From Klebsiella michiganensis (lineage in GTDB: Bacteria > Pseudomonadota > Gammaproteobacteria > Enterobacterales > Enterobacteriaceae), in assembly GCA_000963575.1 (NCBI GenBank), contig CP011077.1:3162001-3226000 (forward strand): a stretch of 64,000 nt of DNA, given 5' to 3'. The stretch's first letter is position 1. Every line of letters starts with the position of its first letter. Of this stretch, positions 7,265-15,758 are shown piece after piece. A program made the position numbers and the translations under genes. The notes under the pieces were generated by a model, which saw nothing but the letters and a program-made list of their open reading frames with translations, ran no database searches and was not told the origin of the DNA.

Positions 7265-8689
7265 TTATTTGCTTACTCTTGAGAGTGCAAAATTAAGGTT
7301 TTCACCGTTGACGTGCAGCTGATCTATCCGGTCTATATCGACCGAGCTTTGGCCCTTTTCGTTCACCGCGCGAATATTCGCCAGCGACAGCAGCGTGCCG
7401 TCTTTGGCCATGAACTTGCCGCGCACGTCCTTGCGGAGATCGAAGTTTAGTTTCAGGGCTGGCCCTGTCGTGGAGAGTTGCATCACATTGATATCACGCA
7501 TGAAAAGATGCTGAGGTTTGTTGTGAAACTCAAGCGAGGCGCGCTTGAGCGTGACGTTGTTCAGTGCCACAAAGGAGGTTGCATTGCCGGATGAGATCTG
7601 AATCCCACGCAAAGGGCTACTCAGTTCGCTATTATCGAGTTTAATATCGCTAAGCTTAAAATTTTGAGGAATAGACAGATAATTCCCCTTAATCACGCCA
7701 TAGCCAATCAGCATCCCTGCGCTGTTCACCATATCCACATCGTCAATGACAAAGTTATCGCAGCCATATATCGCCACGGTTGCGTTATCGATCCCGGCGG
7801 TGCGGCTGAAAGTTGGATTAATATTACGCGCCTTTACGTTACGAATAAGGAAATGCTTCCCATTCTCAACATGAACTAACTGGCGGCAGTTACTGCCGGT
7901 AATATTAGCCACCACGAAGTTTTTTACCGCCTGGTCTTCGGGATAATTATTGTCATACGTGCTCCCCGCCAGCCCGATGCCTATCCCCCAGTTAATCTTT
8001 CCATTCGTACAGTTAATATTGTCAATAACGTGGTCAGAAATCAGCAGATCGTGGTCATTGATCGCCACGTTCCACTCAATGGCATCCCCCTGCAGATGGC
8101 TGAAGTGGCCGTTGGTGATGCGCACGTTCTCCATCCGGTTGTGAAATCCCTGCCGCAGAATCGCGTAGTTGGCATCATGTACGGTGATACTGTCGATGGT
8201 GAAGTTACGCATTGTCCGGTTATCTTTCCCGCCAATGTAAATCTGCGCCACATTGACAAACCCGCTCATATCAATGCCTTTGATAGTGCAGTCCGAACCC
8301 CGCACATCCAGCGTGATATTGTTAAACCGCCCCTTTCCCTCGCCGGCAATCTGGCAGCCATCCTGCAGCACAAAGCGCCCTTTGCCGTTGCCCTTCAGCC
8401 CGCCGGCCACGAGTAGCGTTTTCCCCTGCGGCATGAAAATGGCGGTATTGATATTGTCGCAGACTAAATCTGCCGGCACCTGCACAACATCAGCCTCGGC
8501 AAATGCCTGCCTGAAGGCAGCTATCCAGTCGTTTTGATAGAAATCTTTGACGTTGACCTGTGTTCCCCGGCCGATGGCTTTTACCGTGCCGGGAATAAGA
8601 GATGTCGCCGCCAGGGCAGAGCCTGCCGCGAGAAGCTTACGGCGAGACGCGGAGAAAGGGGGGTGCTTCAGTGGATTGCTTTTCGACAT
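7265..8689 (-). CDS. wcaM: colanic acid biosynthesis protein WcaM (Tat-exported beta-helix protein)
   Basis: Last gene of the colanic acid operon. The N-terminus has a twin-arginine motif SRRKLL (14-19) followed by a hydrophobic alanine-rich stretch, so export to the periplasm by Tat is expected; E. coli WcaM carries the same type of signal. The mature part shows repeated short strands with N-x-D/N turns (for example SDCTIKGIDMSGF, NFVIDDVDMVNS, NFKLSDIKLDNS) typical of a right-handed beta-helix of the pectate-lyase type, a fold common in polysaccharide lyases and hydrolases. The enzymatic role is not established. Length is 474 aa against about 464 in E. coli. The ATG at 8689 has GAGGA just upstream. 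Confidence 0.93.
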   Translation of the reverse strand: MSKSNPLKHPPFSASRRKLLAAGSALAATSLIPGTVKAIGRGTQVNVKDFYQNDWIAAFRQAFAEADVVQVPADLVCDNINTAIFMPQGKTLLVAGGLKGNGKGRFVLQDGCQIAGEGKGRFNNITLDVRGSDCTIKGIDMSGFVNVAQIYIGGKDNRTMRNFTIDSITVHDANYAILRQGFHNRMENVRITNGHFSHLQGDAIEWNVAINDHDLLISDHVIDNINCTNGKINWGIGIGLAGSTYDNNYPEDQAVKNFVVANITGSNCRQLVHVENGKHFLIRNVKARNINPTFSRTAGIDNATVAIYGCDNFVIDDVDMVNSAGMLIGYGVIKGNYLSIPQNFKLSDIKLDNSELSSPLRGIQISSGNATSFVALNNVTLKRASLEFHNKPQHLFMRDINVMQLSTTGPALKLNFDLRKDVRGKFMAKDGTLLSLANIRAVNEKGQSSVDIDRIDQLHVNGENLNFALSRVSK

Positions 8690-8715
8690 ACGTCCTCATC
8701 ATAGGATTCGGTGAT

Positions 8716-9936
8716 TTACAGCGTCTGAAGCTGACGGGCAAGCTGCTGGTAGATAACCTGCTGATTGAACTGACTGGCGACTTTCTCCCTGGCGCGTGAC
8801 AGCATCAGTTGCAGGTCGTTTTCCGACACGGAGGTCGAGGCCTGCAGCTTATCGGCGAGTGCAAATGCGTCCTTTTCCGGTACCAGCCAGCCCGACTTAT
8901 CGGCGTCGATAAGCTCAGGAATGCCGCTATGCACGGTCGACACGACGGGGATCCCAACGGCCATCGCCTCCATAAGCGCGACCGGGATCCCTTCCATGTC
9001 TCCATCTTCCCCTGTGACGGAGGGAAGCAGGAACAGGTCGGCCCTGTCGAGCATCGCTTTCACCTCATGGCTGGGCTTGAAGCCGGGCATAAAGACCACG
9101 TCCTCCAGCTGCAGTTGCTCAATCAGCGTCTTCAGACGGCGCTCCCAGGGGCCAATGCCTAGAATGTTGTAGCGAAATGCCACGCCGCGCGCCTTCAAGA
9201 GCCGGCAGGCTTCAATGGCAATATGTAACCCTTTTTTTTCCGTCAGGCGCGCCACTGAAACAATCTCCAGCGTCGTACCCGGCGTTTTCATGGGCCTTAA
9301 AGAAAACTTCTCCATATCCACACCCATCCGGGATACCGCAATTTTGCTCTCCGGGCAGCCCATTTGCTTCAGGCGGTTTGCCCAGAGATTGCTGATGGGC
9401 AGCATTAAATCCCCGCGCTCAAACAGCTGCCGGTATTCAGGCGTGTAGTGCGCCAGCGCATCCCGGTGGGAAATATCGATGCCGTGGAATACGGTAGCAA
9501 TTTTGCCTTTAAGCAAACCAAGCTCCTTGAGCTTGGCTGCCGTGACGCCAGCCGGGCCAAAATGCGCGATAAAAACGTCGGCCTCCAGCGGCTGTTTCTG
9601 CCGCCCGCAAATAGATGAAAGGATCAGATTACGGGCTTCATCGCCGTAGCGAGCGCGGCTTAAGGCACGCCAGGTTCTGCCTCTCAGGCCGCCGCGGAGC
9701 GTATTCAGCGCACGGCTTTGCAGTTTGGCGACTTTACCTTCCGGTTCATCGAGCAACCAGACGGTTTTTTCTGAAAGTCCGTAGCTTTTAAACGTCGCAT
9801 GAGTATTGGTCAGATCGCCTTTTTGCAGAGCAACAATCTCAACTTCGTAACCCATGTCGATAAAAGCGGTAATCTGATTCAGCACAAAGGTTTCCGAGGC
9901 CAGCGGAAACTTGAGCAGGAAGAAACCAACCTTCAT
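8716..9936 (-). CDS. wcaL: colanic acid glycosyltransferase WcaL
   Basis: GT-B fold glycosyltransferase of family 4 that adds a sugar to the lipid-linked colanic acid repeat in the cytoplasm. The donor-binding region carries VSVARLTEKKGLHIAIEAC and the later EGIPVALMEAMAVGIPVVST segment, with the two Glu of the E-x7-E motif. Length 406 aa equals E. coli WcaL, and the N-terminus MKVGFFLLKFPLASETFVLNQ matches it closely. It overlaps wcaK by 4 bp (ATGA) and is followed by wcaM after 26 bp. Confidence 0.95.
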   Translation of the reverse strand: MKVGFFLLKFPLASETFVLNQITAFIDMGYEVEIVALQKGDLTNTHATFKSYGLSEKTVWLLDEPEGKVAKLQSRALNTLRGGLRGRTWRALSRARYGDEARNLILSSICGRQKQPLEADVFIAHFGPAGVTAAKLKELGLLKGKIATVFHGIDISHRDALAHYTPEYRQLFERGDLMLPISNLWANRLKQMGCPESKIAVSRMGVDMEKFSLRPMKTPGTTLEIVSVARLTEKKGLHIAIEACRLLKARGVAFRYNILGIGPWERRLKTLIEQLQLEDVVFMPGFKPSHEVKAMLDRADLFLLPSVTGEDGDMEGIPVALMEAMAVGIPVVSTVHSGIPELIDADKSGWLVPEKDAFALADKLQASTSVSENDLQLMLSRAREKVASQFNQQVIYQQLARQLQTL

Positions 9937-11213
9937 GTCCCCTCCTTGACTCGCTCAAGTACCGATTCCACCATTTTCATGCCGTTGGCACGCTCGGCGC
10001 TCACCGCCGTCGCAAGCCGCTGGTTAATCGACGGTAATTGTCCAAGCACATCAGCGACTACACCCTGCAAAGAACCGTCCAGCAGTTGGCGAATATCGAT
10101 GGCCATTTCTGGCATGCCGAGCTGCTGCATGATGCCTGCGGATTTGTGTTCGTAGTTGATGGCGATGGCCGGCGTGCCGAAGTTCATCGAGATAATCGCC
10201 GAGTGCAGGCGAGTCCCCACCGTCAACTCGCAGGCGGCGAAGATTTTGCCCATCTCTAAATCGTTAAGCTCATCCATCACCACGTGATAGTCATCGGGCT
10301 GCCTGATGTACTGCCGAATATTGAGCGCCACCATGCGGTCGTCTTTGTTATAGCTGTCGATGCCGGTGCAGGTGGATAGCGCCAGGACCTGGTAACCCTG
10401 CTCAATGGTACGGTTCACCACGTCGGCAAAGGCCTTCTCATAAGCCTCCTGCGTGGTGCCCAACCGTTTATCGAACGGCGCAAGTTCACGCAGCGTAATG
10501 GCCACGGTTTTCTTCCCTGCCACCACGCCGAGCCAGTGCTTAACCGCATAGCCCGGCACAAAATCCTCTTCATGCTGGGCCACCAGCCACGCCGTATCGA
10601 CCCCTTGTTCAACTTTGCTGGTGTCGATTTGACTTTGTTTCATTAACTCCAGACTCACCGTTTCACGCAGAATAAGGGACCTGGCGTGGCCGAAGACATA
10701 GTTCGCCAGTTGGTTAAACTGCGGCTCCTGGAACGGACCAACGCTGTGCCCGACCATATAAACCGGCTTACGCGCCATAAAGCTGCACAGCGCATGCTCA
10801 AACTGCGTGACGCCATAAAGATCGACAAAGAAAGAGCCGCCTACCTGAATAATCGCGTCGTACTCCTGCAGTGATTTTACAAAATCAATGAACCCCTGCG
10901 GGATGGCAATATTACGCAACCGTCCGGTGTTGGTTGCCTTGGCCACCAGCACATGGTGCTGATATTTCCGGCGCAGGACTTTCTTCACCCGCCCCACCAG
11001 CCCGGCCGCGTTGTTATACTGCTTCATTTGCTTGTAGAGCCCGTCGCCCAGAACCGGACGCCCAAGCAGCCAGGCTGAACTCACCGGGTAACGGCTCATC
11101 ACATCGACATGGATGCTGTCATCCAGCGTGGTAATGGCGTCAATCAACCCGCGCAAAATGGCGCTATCACCGCGGTTACCGCAAGTATGGTTGCCAAGAA
11201 TAAGTAACTTCAT
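9933..11213 (-). CDS. wcaK: colanic acid pyruvyl transferase WcaK
   Basis: Polysaccharide pyruvyl transferase family protein that attaches the pyruvate ketal to the terminal galactose of the colanic acid repeat, using phosphoenolpyruvate. It starts MKLLILGNHTCGNRGDSAIL; the N-G/N-x-G-D-x-A block is the family signature. It has the later ACELTVGTRLHSAIISMNFGTP region with the conserved R-L-H. Length 426 aa matches E. coli. The gene sits 58 bp after wzxC and overlaps wcaL. Confidence 0.94.
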   Translation of the reverse strand: MKLLILGNHTCGNRGDSAILRGLIDAITTLDDSIHVDVMSRYPVSSAWLLGRPVLGDGLYKQMKQYNNAAGLVGRVKKVLRRKYQHHVLVAKATNTGRLRNIAIPQGFIDFVKSLQEYDAIIQVGGSFFVDLYGVTQFEHALCSFMARKPVYMVGHSVGPFQEPQFNQLANYVFGHARSLILRETVSLELMKQSQIDTSKVEQGVDTAWLVAQHEEDFVPGYAVKHWLGVVAGKKTVAITLRELAPFDKRLGTTQEAYEKAFADVVNRTIEQGYQVLALSTCTGIDSYNKDDRMVALNIRQYIRQPDDYHVVMDELNDLEMGKIFAACELTVGTRLHSAIISMNFGTPAIAINYEHKSAGIMQQLGMPEMAIDIRQLLDGSLQGVVADVLGQLPSINQRLATAVSAERANGMKMVESVLERVKEGT

Positions 11214-11271
11214 ATCGACCTCTAAATTTATGACGACGCGGTAAAAAAGTGGTTTTCCCGCTGCGTTGTTA

Positions 11272-12750
11272 TTAGCCAGCGCGGAGCAGCGCTTTCAAAC
11301 GTTCGCTTCGACAAAACTGTCGCTTCAGCTCAACAATCAGCGCATTGCGGGACAAAATAATCATCACAATAAAAGCCGCAGCCCCGGCCGCTACCTGTAC
11401 GCCTAACATGGCCGCCAGCGGCAAATGCCCGTTCAGCGCCATGCCAAGCCCGGCGCTGACAATCAGCGTGGGGAGAGAGAGGTAAAAAGGCAGCCAGATG
11501 CTGAGGATGTACTCCCGGTAGCTGGAGCCCAGTACCGGTTTAATCATGATGAAATAGCTGAGGACGGTGTTAACCACCTGAACAAAAAGAAAGCCGAGCG
11601 TGACGCCGAGCGCGCCGCCGATCTGGCCGCCGACAATAATCGCCGGAATAAACAGGCAGGTTTTAAAAACGTTAAACTTGAAGCTAATGTCCACGCGCGC
11701 CTTGGCCATCAGCAGTGATCCGATCGGGTTCCCAATGGAACGCAGCAGGCCGACCACGCACAGCAACTGCAGGATAGGCGTAATGAACTGCCATTTTTCC
11801 CCAAACACCAGCGGGACGAAGTTATTGGAGACCACCATCAACCCCAGCAGCGCCGGGAAGTTAATGATGCCCACAATCGACAGCAGCTTATAAAAATTCA
11901 CCCGGAGCTTCGCGGTGTCGTCCTGAATCTTGGCAAACGCCGGGAAAAGCACGCGGGTGATGATCGGGTTGAGCTTCATCGGCGGCACAACGGCCACGTT
12001 ATAAGCCAGGTTATAGCCACCGGCGACGCTGGCGCCGAGAATACGCGCCAGCACCAGCGTTGAAAGGTTGGTGTTGACGTAGTTGATCACGCTGTCTGCG
12101 GTCAGCCACGCGCCAAACTTCAGGTTTGAATTGACCGATTTCAGAGAAAAATGGAAGCCCGGGCGGTAAATCTTGCGTCCAAAGAAGCCAAACAGCATGG
12201 TGCGCACCACGGTGTTCACCAGATAACCAATGATTGCCGTGATGGCGAACGGATAATACATTGCTGCCGCGACGGTAACGCTGAATCCCACCAGCACGGA
12301 CACCGTCTCAATTGAGCCGATTTTCGAAAATTCCAGCTCCTTTTGCATCAGGGCGCGGAACTGCTGCCCGTGCGGGATAACAATAAACGCAAAGGCCAGC
12401 GTTTTAATCAGCGGTGACAAGTCCGGGTTATGCAGCACACCGGCAATCACGCCGCTTAATAAAAACACCACGATGCACACCAGCACGCCCAGACCGACGT
12501 TCAGCCAGTAGAGCGTGGTTAGCTCCAGCTGGCTTATCTCTTTGCGCTGAATAATCGAGTTGGCGATACCAAAATCAGACAGCGTATCGGCCAGGGCAAT
12601 GATCACCAGCGATACGGTCAGCAGGCCAAACTGGTGGTTATCAATGGTTCTGGCCAGAATGGTCATCTGTGCCAGCCCTAAACCAATAATGATCACCGTT
12701 GCAATCGCGGACCACTTTGCGCCGCTGATGGTTTTTTCTCTCAGGCTCAT
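11272..12750 (-). CDS. wzxC: colanic acid repeat-unit flippase WzxC
   Basis: Inner-membrane flippase of the MOP superfamily (PST family) that turns the undecaprenyl-diphosphate-linked repeat to the periplasmic face. At 492 aa it has the usual length, with about 12-14 hydrophobic segments spread over the whole protein. The N-terminus MSLREKTISGAKWSAIATVI and the C-terminal VELKRQFCRSERLKALLRAG are almost the same as E. coli WzxC. It lies 12 bp after wcaJ. Confidence 0.96.
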   Translation of the reverse strand: MSLREKTISGAKWSAIATVIIIGLGLAQMTILARTIDNHQFGLLTVSLVIIALADTLSDFGIANSIIQRKEISQLELTTLYWLNVGLGVLVCIVVFLLSGVIAGVLHNPDLSPLIKTLAFAFIVIPHGQQFRALMQKELEFSKIGSIETVSVLVGFSVTVAAAMYYPFAITAIIGYLVNTVVRTMLFGFFGRKIYRPGFHFSLKSVNSNLKFGAWLTADSVINYVNTNLSTLVLARILGASVAGGYNLAYNVAVVPPMKLNPIITRVLFPAFAKIQDDTAKLRVNFYKLLSIVGIINFPALLGLMVVSNNFVPLVFGEKWQFITPILQLLCVVGLLRSIGNPIGSLLMAKARVDISFKFNVFKTCLFIPAIIVGGQIGGALGVTLGFLFVQVVNTVLSYFIMIKPVLGSSYREYILSIWLPFYLSLPTLIVSAGLGMALNGHLPLAAMLGVQVAAGAAAFIVMIILSRNALIVELKRQFCRSERLKALLRAG

Positions 12751-12762
12751 GTTGGGTTCCGG

Positions 12763-14157
12763 TCAGTATGCCGCTTTGTTAACAAAGCCTTTGAAAACGG
12801 TCAGGAAAACAATCTTGATGTCGAACCAGAGGCTCCATTCACGAATGTATTCCAGGTCGAACTCCACGCGCTTTTCCATCTTATCGAGCGTGTCCGTTTC
12901 CCCACGCCAGCCATTAATTTGCGCCCAGCCGGTAATACCGGGTTTAACCTTATGGCGCAGCATGTAGCCTTCAATTAACGCGCGGTATTGCTCGTTATGA
13001 GCCACGGCATGGGGACGAGGGCCGACGATGGACATGCCGCCAAGCAGCACGTTGATAAACTGCGGCAGTTCGTCGAGAGAGGTGCGGCGCAGGAAACTCC
13101 CCACCGGGGTGATGCGTGAATCCCCTTTCGTGGCCTGCACAACCACCGCGTCGTTTTCCATCACCTTCATGGAACGGAATTTCCACACCTTGATGGGTTT
13201 GCCATCCATGCCGTAGCGCGTCTGGCGGAAAATAACCGGCCCGGGGGAAGTCAGCTTCACCGCCAGGCTGATACAAAGCAGAACCGGGGAAATCAGCAGC
13301 AGAATAAAAGAGGACAGCACGATATCTTCCAGCCGTTTAAGCACGCTGTTAAAGCCGCTCAGGGGCGTTTCAAACAGCGGCACAACCGGCACACCGTTGA
13401 CCTCTTCGGTACGGGCATTGAGGATATTGAAGGTGAATACATCGGGGATCAGCAGCACGGAACAGGTGGTATCCGCCAGTTCACTCACCAGCTTTTTAAT
13501 CCTGGACTCGTGGCTCATCTCCATCGCGATGTAGACTTTATCAATCTGGCCGTTACGGGCGTCAGTCACCAGCGTATTGAAGTTGCCAATATAGCTCACC
13601 AGCGCCCCTGCTGGCGGCTCATCGTCATAGACGCCAAGCACGTTAAAGCCAAGCCATGGTTCATTCTTGAAGCTTTGCGCCAGCACCTGCCCAACGGGCA
13701 GAGAGCCTGCGATGGCAACGCGGCGCGTATTAAAGCCTTTGTTACGCAGCCAGCCCGCAGCAAAACGGATCCATGACCGGCAGATAACCATCCCGGCACC
13801 GGTTAAAACATACCAGGCCAGGTACACCCAGAAAGAACCATCAAAATCGCTGTTAAAGGCCAGCAGTCCGGCGCTGAAAACCACGCTCAGCGTCCAGTTC
13901 TGCAGCAACAGGAATAGCTCGCTGGAGATTTTCACCCCGCGCCATGAGCGGTAAAAATCCGTCATCCCACCGATCATCTGAAACACAACGAGGGTCAATA
14001 AAGCCATCAGCAAATGCATATAGAGAAAGGGCAAAGCGTTAGCCTTGCAAACCATCCATAGCCCGGCAAACATGATGCTGATGTCAGAAAAACGTTGCAC
14101 CATAGAGATCAACGATGCGTTGGTTTTTGGCAGCTCACGCTTTTTTAGATTTGTCAT
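12763..14157 (-). CDS. wcaJ: undecaprenyl-phosphate glucose-1-phosphate transferase WcaJ
   Basis: Starts each colanic acid repeat by moving glucose-1-phosphate from UDP-glucose to undecaprenyl phosphate. A membrane-embedded N-terminal region of several helices and a Rossmann-like middle part precede the C-terminal bacterial sugar transferase domain. That domain carries SPGPVIFRQTRYGMDGKPIK, WKFRSM, RRTSLDELPQ and GPRPH. The start at 14157 gives MTNLKKRELPKTNASLISMV and 464 aa, as in E. coli, with AAAGG 8 bases upstream; a further in-frame ATG at 14202 would add 15 atypical residues. A palindromic repeat separates it from cpsG. Confidence 0.95.
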   Translation of the reverse strand: MTNLKKRELPKTNASLISMVQRFSDISIMFAGLWMVCKANALPFLYMHLLMALLTLVVFQMIGGMTDFYRSWRGVKISSELFLLLQNWTLSVVFSAGLLAFNSDFDGSFWVYLAWYVLTGAGMVICRSWIRFAAGWLRNKGFNTRRVAIAGSLPVGQVLAQSFKNEPWLGFNVLGVYDDEPPAGALVSYIGNFNTLVTDARNGQIDKVYIAMEMSHESRIKKLVSELADTTCSVLLIPDVFTFNILNARTEEVNGVPVVPLFETPLSGFNSVLKRLEDIVLSSFILLLISPVLLCISLAVKLTSPGPVIFRQTRYGMDGKPIKVWKFRSMKVMENDAVVVQATKGDSRITPVGSFLRRTSLDELPQFINVLLGGMSIVGPRPHAVAHNEQYRALIEGYMLRHKVKPGITGWAQINGWRGETDTLDKMEKRVEFDLEYIREWSLWFDIKIVFLTVFKGFVNKAAY

Positions 14158-14195
14158 CGTTTTACCTTTGAAAGTTGTCGCATTTGTGTTCTTCC

Positions 14196-14291
14196 CCCTC
14201 ACCCCAGCCCTCTCCCCACGGGGAGCGGGAGAAAAGCGGGTACCTGACTATTTACTCCCTCTCCCTTCCAGGGAGAGGGTCAGGGTGAGGG
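14196..14291. repeat. intergenic palindromic repeat, copy 1
   Basis: A 96-bp element with outer arms CCCTCACCCC and GGGTGAGGG, plus two inner hairpins (CTCTCCCC-ACGGGGAG and CTCCCTCTCCC-TTCC-AGGGAGAGGG). The same pattern recurs at 21025-21092 and 56691-56839. It lies inside the colanic acid operon between cpsG and wcaJ and would form strong RNA structure in the message. Confidence 0.75.
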
Positions 14292-14313
14292 TTAAACACC
14301 TCAATGCGCCAGG

Positions 14314-15684
14314 TTACTGATTCAGCAACGCCATAATTTCCTGCGTTCGCGCCTGCATCAGCGTCTCGTCGCCGCGAGACTCCACGTTCAGGCGAACCAC
14401 CGGCTCGGTGTTAGAGCTGCGCAGGTTGAAGCGCCAGTCGCCAAACGCCATGCTGATCCCATCCGTATGGTCAATCTCTGCCGCGTGCGGGCCGAAATGC
14501 GCGCGTACCCGCTCAATCGCCGCCGCAGGTGTCTCCAGCTTGCTGTTGATTTCCCCGCTTGCCGGCCAGGCCGCCATGCGATCCTCTACCAGCTCGCCCA
14601 GGGTTTTGCCCTTCAGGCACAGCAGCTCGGTCACCAGCAGCCACGGGATCATCCCGCTGTCGCAGTAGGCAAAGTCACGGAAATAGTGATGCGCGCTCAT
14701 CTCACCGCCGTAAATGGCGTCCTCTTCACGCATGCGTTCTTTAATAAACGCGTGCCCGGTTTTGGACATCACCGGTTTCCCCCCCGCACGCTCGACGATA
14801 TCGACCGTGTTCCAGGACAGGCGCGGGTCGTGAATGATTTTCGCGCCCGGCTGTTTTTCGAGGAACGCCGCCGCCAGCAGGCCCACGATGTAATAGCCCT
14901 CGATGAACTGCCCTTTCTCATCGAACAGGAAGCAGCGGTCAAAATCACCGTCAAAAGCGATGCCCATATCCGCCCCGTGGGCAATCACCGCGTCGCGGGT
15001 ATCGGCCCGGCACTCAGGCAGCAGCGGGTTGGGAATACCGTTCGGGAAATTGCCGTCCGGGGTGTTATGCACCTTCACAAAGGTCAGCGGCACGTTGAGC
15101 GCCTTAAAGCGGGCTTCGATGGCGTCCACAATCGGGCCTGCGGCGCCGTTGCCGGAGTTGACCACCAGCTTCAGCGGTTTGATGTGGCTGACGTTGATGT
15201 AGGAGAACAGATGGTCCAGGTAGGCTTCCAGCACCGACACTTTCTGATAGCTGCCGCGCGCCGAGGCTTTCACCGGCGGGAAGTCATTGGCTTCCGCCAG
15301 GCGCTGCACGTCGCGCAGGCCGGTATCGCCGCTGATTGGGCGGGCGCCCTCGCGCACCAGCTTCATGCCGTTATAGTCCATCGGGTTGTGGCTGGCGGTC
15401 ACTTCAATACCGCCGTCCACGTTCAGATGCCAGGTGGCAAAGTAAATCTCTTCGGTACCGGACAGGCCGATATCCAGCACGTCCACGCCCGCATCCTGCA
15501 GGCCACGCGCCAGCGCCTGTTTCAGCGCTTCGCTGGTCAAGCGAACGTCGCCCCCGAGAACGATAGTTTTCGGCTTCAGGTACTCGCCGTAGGCGCGACC
15601 GATGCGCCAGGCAATGTCTTCATTTAGCTCGTCGCCCAGGCGGCCACGGATGTCGTAAGCTTTAAAACAGGTCAGTTGCTGCAT
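14314..15684 (-). CDS. cpsG: phosphomannomutase
   Basis: Interconverts mannose-6-phosphate and mannose-1-phosphate for GDP-mannose and GDP-fucose supply to colanic acid. The phosphoserine loop is TASHNP with Ser98, the metal loop is FDGDFDRCF, and the sugar-binding loop is GGEMSAHHYF. The start at 15684 gives MQQLTCFKAYDIRG and 456 aa, the E. coli length, with an AAGGAG ribosome site 8 bases upstream; an in-frame codon at 15720 is unlikely. It lies 74 bp after cpsB, a gap containing a hairpin. Confidence 0.96.
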   Translation of the reverse strand: MQQLTCFKAYDIRGRLGDELNEDIAWRIGRAYGEYLKPKTIVLGGDVRLTSEALKQALARGLQDAGVDVLDIGLSGTEEIYFATWHLNVDGGIEVTASHNPMDYNGMKLVREGARPISGDTGLRDVQRLAEANDFPPVKASARGSYQKVSVLEAYLDHLFSYINVSHIKPLKLVVNSGNGAAGPIVDAIEARFKALNVPLTFVKVHNTPDGNFPNGIPNPLLPECRADTRDAVIAHGADMGIAFDGDFDRCFLFDEKGQFIEGYYIVGLLAAAFLEKQPGAKIIHDPRLSWNTVDIVERAGGKPVMSKTGHAFIKERMREEDAIYGGEMSAHHYFRDFAYCDSGMIPWLLVTELLCLKGKTLGELVEDRMAAWPASGEINSKLETPAAAIERVRAHFGPHAAEIDHTDGISMAFGDWRFNLRSSNTEPVVRLNVESRGDETLMQARTQEIMALLNQ

Positions 15685-15716
15685 GATTTCGCTCCTTCGG
15701 GCAACAGTTACCCAAC

Positions 15717-15737
15717 CCACGGGTGTCTGGCCCGTGG
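15717..15737 (-). repeat. intra-operon hairpin between cpsB and cpsG
   Basis: CCACGGG (15717-15723) and CCCGTGG (15731-15737) form a perfect 7-bp stem with a 7-base loop. On the minus strand it lies after the cpsB stop and before the cpsG ribosome site. No T-run follows on that strand. It may protect or process the message. Confidence 0.5.
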
Positions 15738-15758
15738 AGCATGTTTTTTAGTCAGGGA

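Noticed and set aside
14196..14291. Possible CRISPR array at the CCCTCACCC repeats
   Set aside because: The repeats are single palindromic elements at distant loci, without regular spacers or cas genes.
14467..15627. Long open frame on the plus strand opposite cpsG
   Set aside because: It is an antisense frame kept open by the GC-rich codon pattern of cpsG; the translated sequence is His/Arg/Val-rich without domain features or a ribosome site.
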